8,414 nucleotides of DNA from Anaerolineales bacterium UBA5069 (lineage in GTDB: Bacteria > Chloroflexota > Anaerolineae > Caldilineales > Caldilineaceae), in NCBI GenBank assembly GCA_002415895.1, contig DIAV01000195.1, positions 27,047 through 35,460 on the forward strand. Direction: 5' to 3'. The notes under the pieces are model-generated. The model saw only the letters and a list, made by a program, of their open reading frames with translations, did no database searches and was not told the origin of the DNA. Position numbers and translations under genes: made by a program. Of the stretch, positions 7,202 to 8,414 are shown in pieces; within the stretch, counting starts at the first letter, position 1; each line of letters begins with the position of its first letter.

Positions 7202-7230
7202 TTATTATAAAAAAGATGATAAAAATATGG
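7202..7230 (-). promoter_or_regulatory. A/T-rich UP-like element
   Basis: Directly upstream of the -35 box lies a stretch almost wholly A and T (runs of T6 and T5 on the minus strand) in otherwise GC-rich DNA. The position fits contact by the RNA polymerase alpha subunit, and the T-runs may also help end transcripts coming from the small genes upstream. Confidence 0.5.
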
Positions 7231-7237
7231 TCTCTAC

Positions 7238-7260
7238 GCCTGTGAAACAGGCTTCACAGG
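7238..7260 (-). terminator. Hairpin overlapping the stop codon of the small gene pair, possible terminator
   Basis: CCTGTGAA (7239-7246) and TTCACAGG (7253-7260) are perfect complements around a 6-base loop; the TGA stop (7256-7254) is inside the stem. An alternative 6-bp stem, GCCTGT with ACAGGC (7238-7252), excludes the first. T-rich sequence begins about 12 bases later, farther than in a standard terminator, so termination is likely but unproven. Confidence 0.5.
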
Positions 7261-7520
7261 AGAACGTAGGTCGCGGCGGGAAACTTCAGATTGCTGGCAA
7301 TGAAGCCTGCGCGCACAAGCGCTTCGACATCGCGATCGGCCACCGTGTATGCGGGCGCACCGTCGAGCGGGTGGAGTGTGTGCTGTTTGGCGCCGTCCAG
7401 CGTGCGCTGCGCCTTGAGCACATCGCCGCGACGCACGGCATCCAGCAGTGCCTGCTGTGCGTGTGTGAGCCGTACTGCGTGCGCTGTGCGCCCCGCGTGC
7501 CCGGCACGCGCTGCGGCCAT
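7254..7520 (-). CDS. Small hypothetical protein (88 aa)
   Basis: Not recognised. The 88-residue product starts Ala/Arg/His-rich (MAAARAGHAG), then has a probable helix LTHAQQALLDAVRRGDVLKA, a TLHPLDG segment, a second helix ADRDVEALVRAGFI and the end ASNLKFPAATYVLL. The helix, helix, strand-like ending resembles a small winged-helix half but no family motif is certain. No Cys, signal peptide or membrane segment. Support as a real gene: its ATG overlaps the preceding stop in TAATG, AAGGA lies 9 bases upstream, and the frame ends exactly at a hairpin. It is translationally coupled to the 68-residue gene before it and precedes the SufR-like promoter. Function unknown. Confidence 0.72.
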   Translation of the reverse strand: MAAARAGHAGRTAHAVRLTHAQQALLDAVRRGDVLKAQRTLDGAKQHTLHPLDGAPAYTVADRDVEALVRAGFIASNLKFPAATYVLL

Positions 7521-7726
7521 TACCCCAGGTCCTTGACGTGCTGCTGCAAGTCGCGCTGGTTGATCTTGAGATACTTGTCGGCGCAAATCTCCTGCATTTC
7601 CTGTTCGCTCAGGCGAATGCGCAGAATTTGCAGCGCGTCCTCGGGCGTCTCGCCATAGGCCAGTTTCTTCTTGCCGCTCTTGAGATCAAACAGATACATA
7701 TAGTGTGGATTGCTAAAGCTGCTCAT
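7520..7726 (-). CDS. Small hypothetical protein (68 aa)
   Basis: Not recognised. The 68-residue product is acidic/basic mixed and soluble: MSSFSNPHYMYLFDLKSGKK, then YGETPEDALQILRIRLSEQE, which looks like a helix, then MQEICADKYLKINQRDLQQH and VKDLG. The pattern of short strands (MYLFDL, KLAYG) followed by a long helix suggests a compact alpha/beta fold. The ATG at 7726 has AAAGGG six bases upstream. Base usage fits the neighbours and the stop overlaps the next start (TAATG), so this is a convincing gene. It follows the partial radical SAM gene by 63 bp with no terminator seen, so co-transcription with that enzyme is likely. An accessory or substrate role for the enzyme is possible but has no direct support. 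Confidence 0.8.
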   Translation of the reverse strand: MSSFSNPHYMYLFDLKSGKKKLAYGETPEDALQILRIRLSEQEMQEICADKYLKINQRDLQQHVKDLG

Positions 7727-7789
7727 TGTAAGCCCTTTATCACACGTGCGCAGGCTGTTCCCATCGATTGCGTGGGCGCGCGCTGTAGA

Positions 7790-8414
7790 TTACGCCTTGA
7801 TCAGCGAACCTGCGTAGTTGCTGCCGCCGTAGCCCGGCTCGCCCAGGCCGCGGTTGATCTCGGTGTCGAACTTGCCTGCCAGCAGCTCGCGATAGAATTG
7901 GTAGTCAATCCCCTTCACCTTCTCGTCGCCCGGGTAGCGATGGTAGTTCTCGCGGCTCATCAGGCTCTTGCCCTCGGCAATGAGCTGGTTGCCCAGCGCG
8001 CTGCCCGGGTAGGGCGCGTAGTAGGCAATTGACGGAAAGACGCGCTTCATGCGCTTGAGCATGCGCATGGTCTTGAAGGCGTCCTCGGGCGTTTCGCCAG
8101 GGATGCCCAGCATGATGTTGGACCAGAATTTGGGTGGCTGCTTGCCTTTGGCCTCGAGCTGATCACCAAGACGATTCACCAGGTCAATGGTGAAGTTGTT
8201 ATCTTCCTCGGTGCATTCCTTGTTGAGCAGGCGCAGAATGCGGTCACTGCCCGACTCGAAGCCAATCGAGATGGTGCGCCAGTTGGTTTCTGTAACGAGC
8301 GCCTCAAAGAGATCGGGCCATTGGCGCACAGTGTCGGCGCGCCCGGCCGCCCAGTAAGTCCAGTTCTTGGTCTTGCTGGGATATTTCTCAATCCACTCCT
8401 TGAGCCACTTGGGG
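7790..8414 (-). CDS. Radical SAM protein, probably B12-binding type, N-terminus outside window
   Basis: The 207 C-terminal residues of a radical SAM enzyme; the frame stays open to the right edge, so the start, any B12-binding domain and the CX3CX2C motif lie outside. Visible barrel motifs are ISIGFESGSDRILRLLNK (GxESGS strand and helix), FWSNIMLGIPGETPEDAFKT (strand and GIPGET turn) and SIAYYAPYPGSALG, which parallels the PYPGT and PFPGT stretches of the two intact paralogues at 2307-3812 and 622-2094. The C-terminal part, with ENYHRYPGDEKVKGIDYQFY, differs from them. The last residues, GLGEPGYGGSNYAGSLIKA, form a Gly/Tyr-rich tail. Family membership in the B12-binding/radical SAM group is inferred from this architecture and the neighbours. 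The substrate is unknown. Two small genes follow 63 bp downstream. Confidence 0.85.
   Translation of the reverse strand, partial: PKWLKEWIEKYPSKTKNWTYWAAGRADTVRQWPDLFEALVTETNWRTISIGFESGSDRILRLLNKECTEEDNNFTIDLVNRLGDQLEAKGKQPPKFWSNIMLGIPGETPEDAFKTMRMLKRMKRVFPSIAYYAPYPGSALGNQLIAEGKSLMSRENYHRYPGDEKVKGIDYQFYRELLAGKFDTEINRGLGEPGYGGSNYAGSLIKA

Noticed and set aside
7116..7260. Search for a cyanobacterial SufR operator (CAAC-N6-GTTG)
   Set aside because: Single CAAC and GTTG occurrences are seen but no pair at the right distance.
6729..7658. Plus-strand open frame opposite the regulator and small genes
   Set aside because: It runs over a strong minus-strand promoter, a hairpin and three minus-strand genes; composition is not protein-like.

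Overview
The window is a GC-rich bacterial segment, roughly 60% GC by eye, in which every gene I can support lies on the minus strand, so transcription runs from high to low coordinates. The mix of cobalamin-type radical SAM proteins, an SufR-like regulator, a DUF2203 protein, a GH99-like secreted protein and dispersed palindromic repeats of the GCAAAGRCGC and ATTGGTA type fits a member of Chloroflexota. That is an inference from gene content and style; no rRNA or marker gene is present to fix it. In transcription order: (1) 8414-7790, the C-terminal half of a radical SAM protein that runs off the right edge. (2) 7726-7254, two small unrecognised genes joined by a TAATG stop/start overlap and ending in a hairpin. 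(3) 7201-5320, a consensus-like sigma-70 promoter driving a GTG-started SufR-like Fe-S-sensing regulator, followed 2 bp later by moaA. (4) 5184-3980, an A-type Fe-S carrier (IscA/ErpA/HesB), then, after a strong stem-loop, a DUF2203 protein and an Nfu-type Fe-S scaffold. (5) 3962-622, two paralogous B12-binding-domain radical SAM proteins, each preceded by a different palindromic repeat element, ending in a clear intrinsic terminator at 593-568. (6) 398-1, the start of a secreted or membrane-anchored GH99-like protein cut by the left edge. The common thread is iron-sulfur biochemistry. At least four genes encode probable [4Fe-4S] radical SAM enzymes (three cobalamin-type or similar, plus MoaA), two encode Fe-S carriers or scaffolds, and one encodes a regulator whose cysteine pattern suggests it senses Fe-S status. 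A reasonable reading is that the regulator tunes molybdopterin synthesis, and perhaps the downstream Fe-S carriers, to cluster supply. The substrates of the two intact cobalamin radical SAM enzymes cannot be told from sequence. No tRNA, rRNA, CRISPR array, transposase or phage gene is visible.
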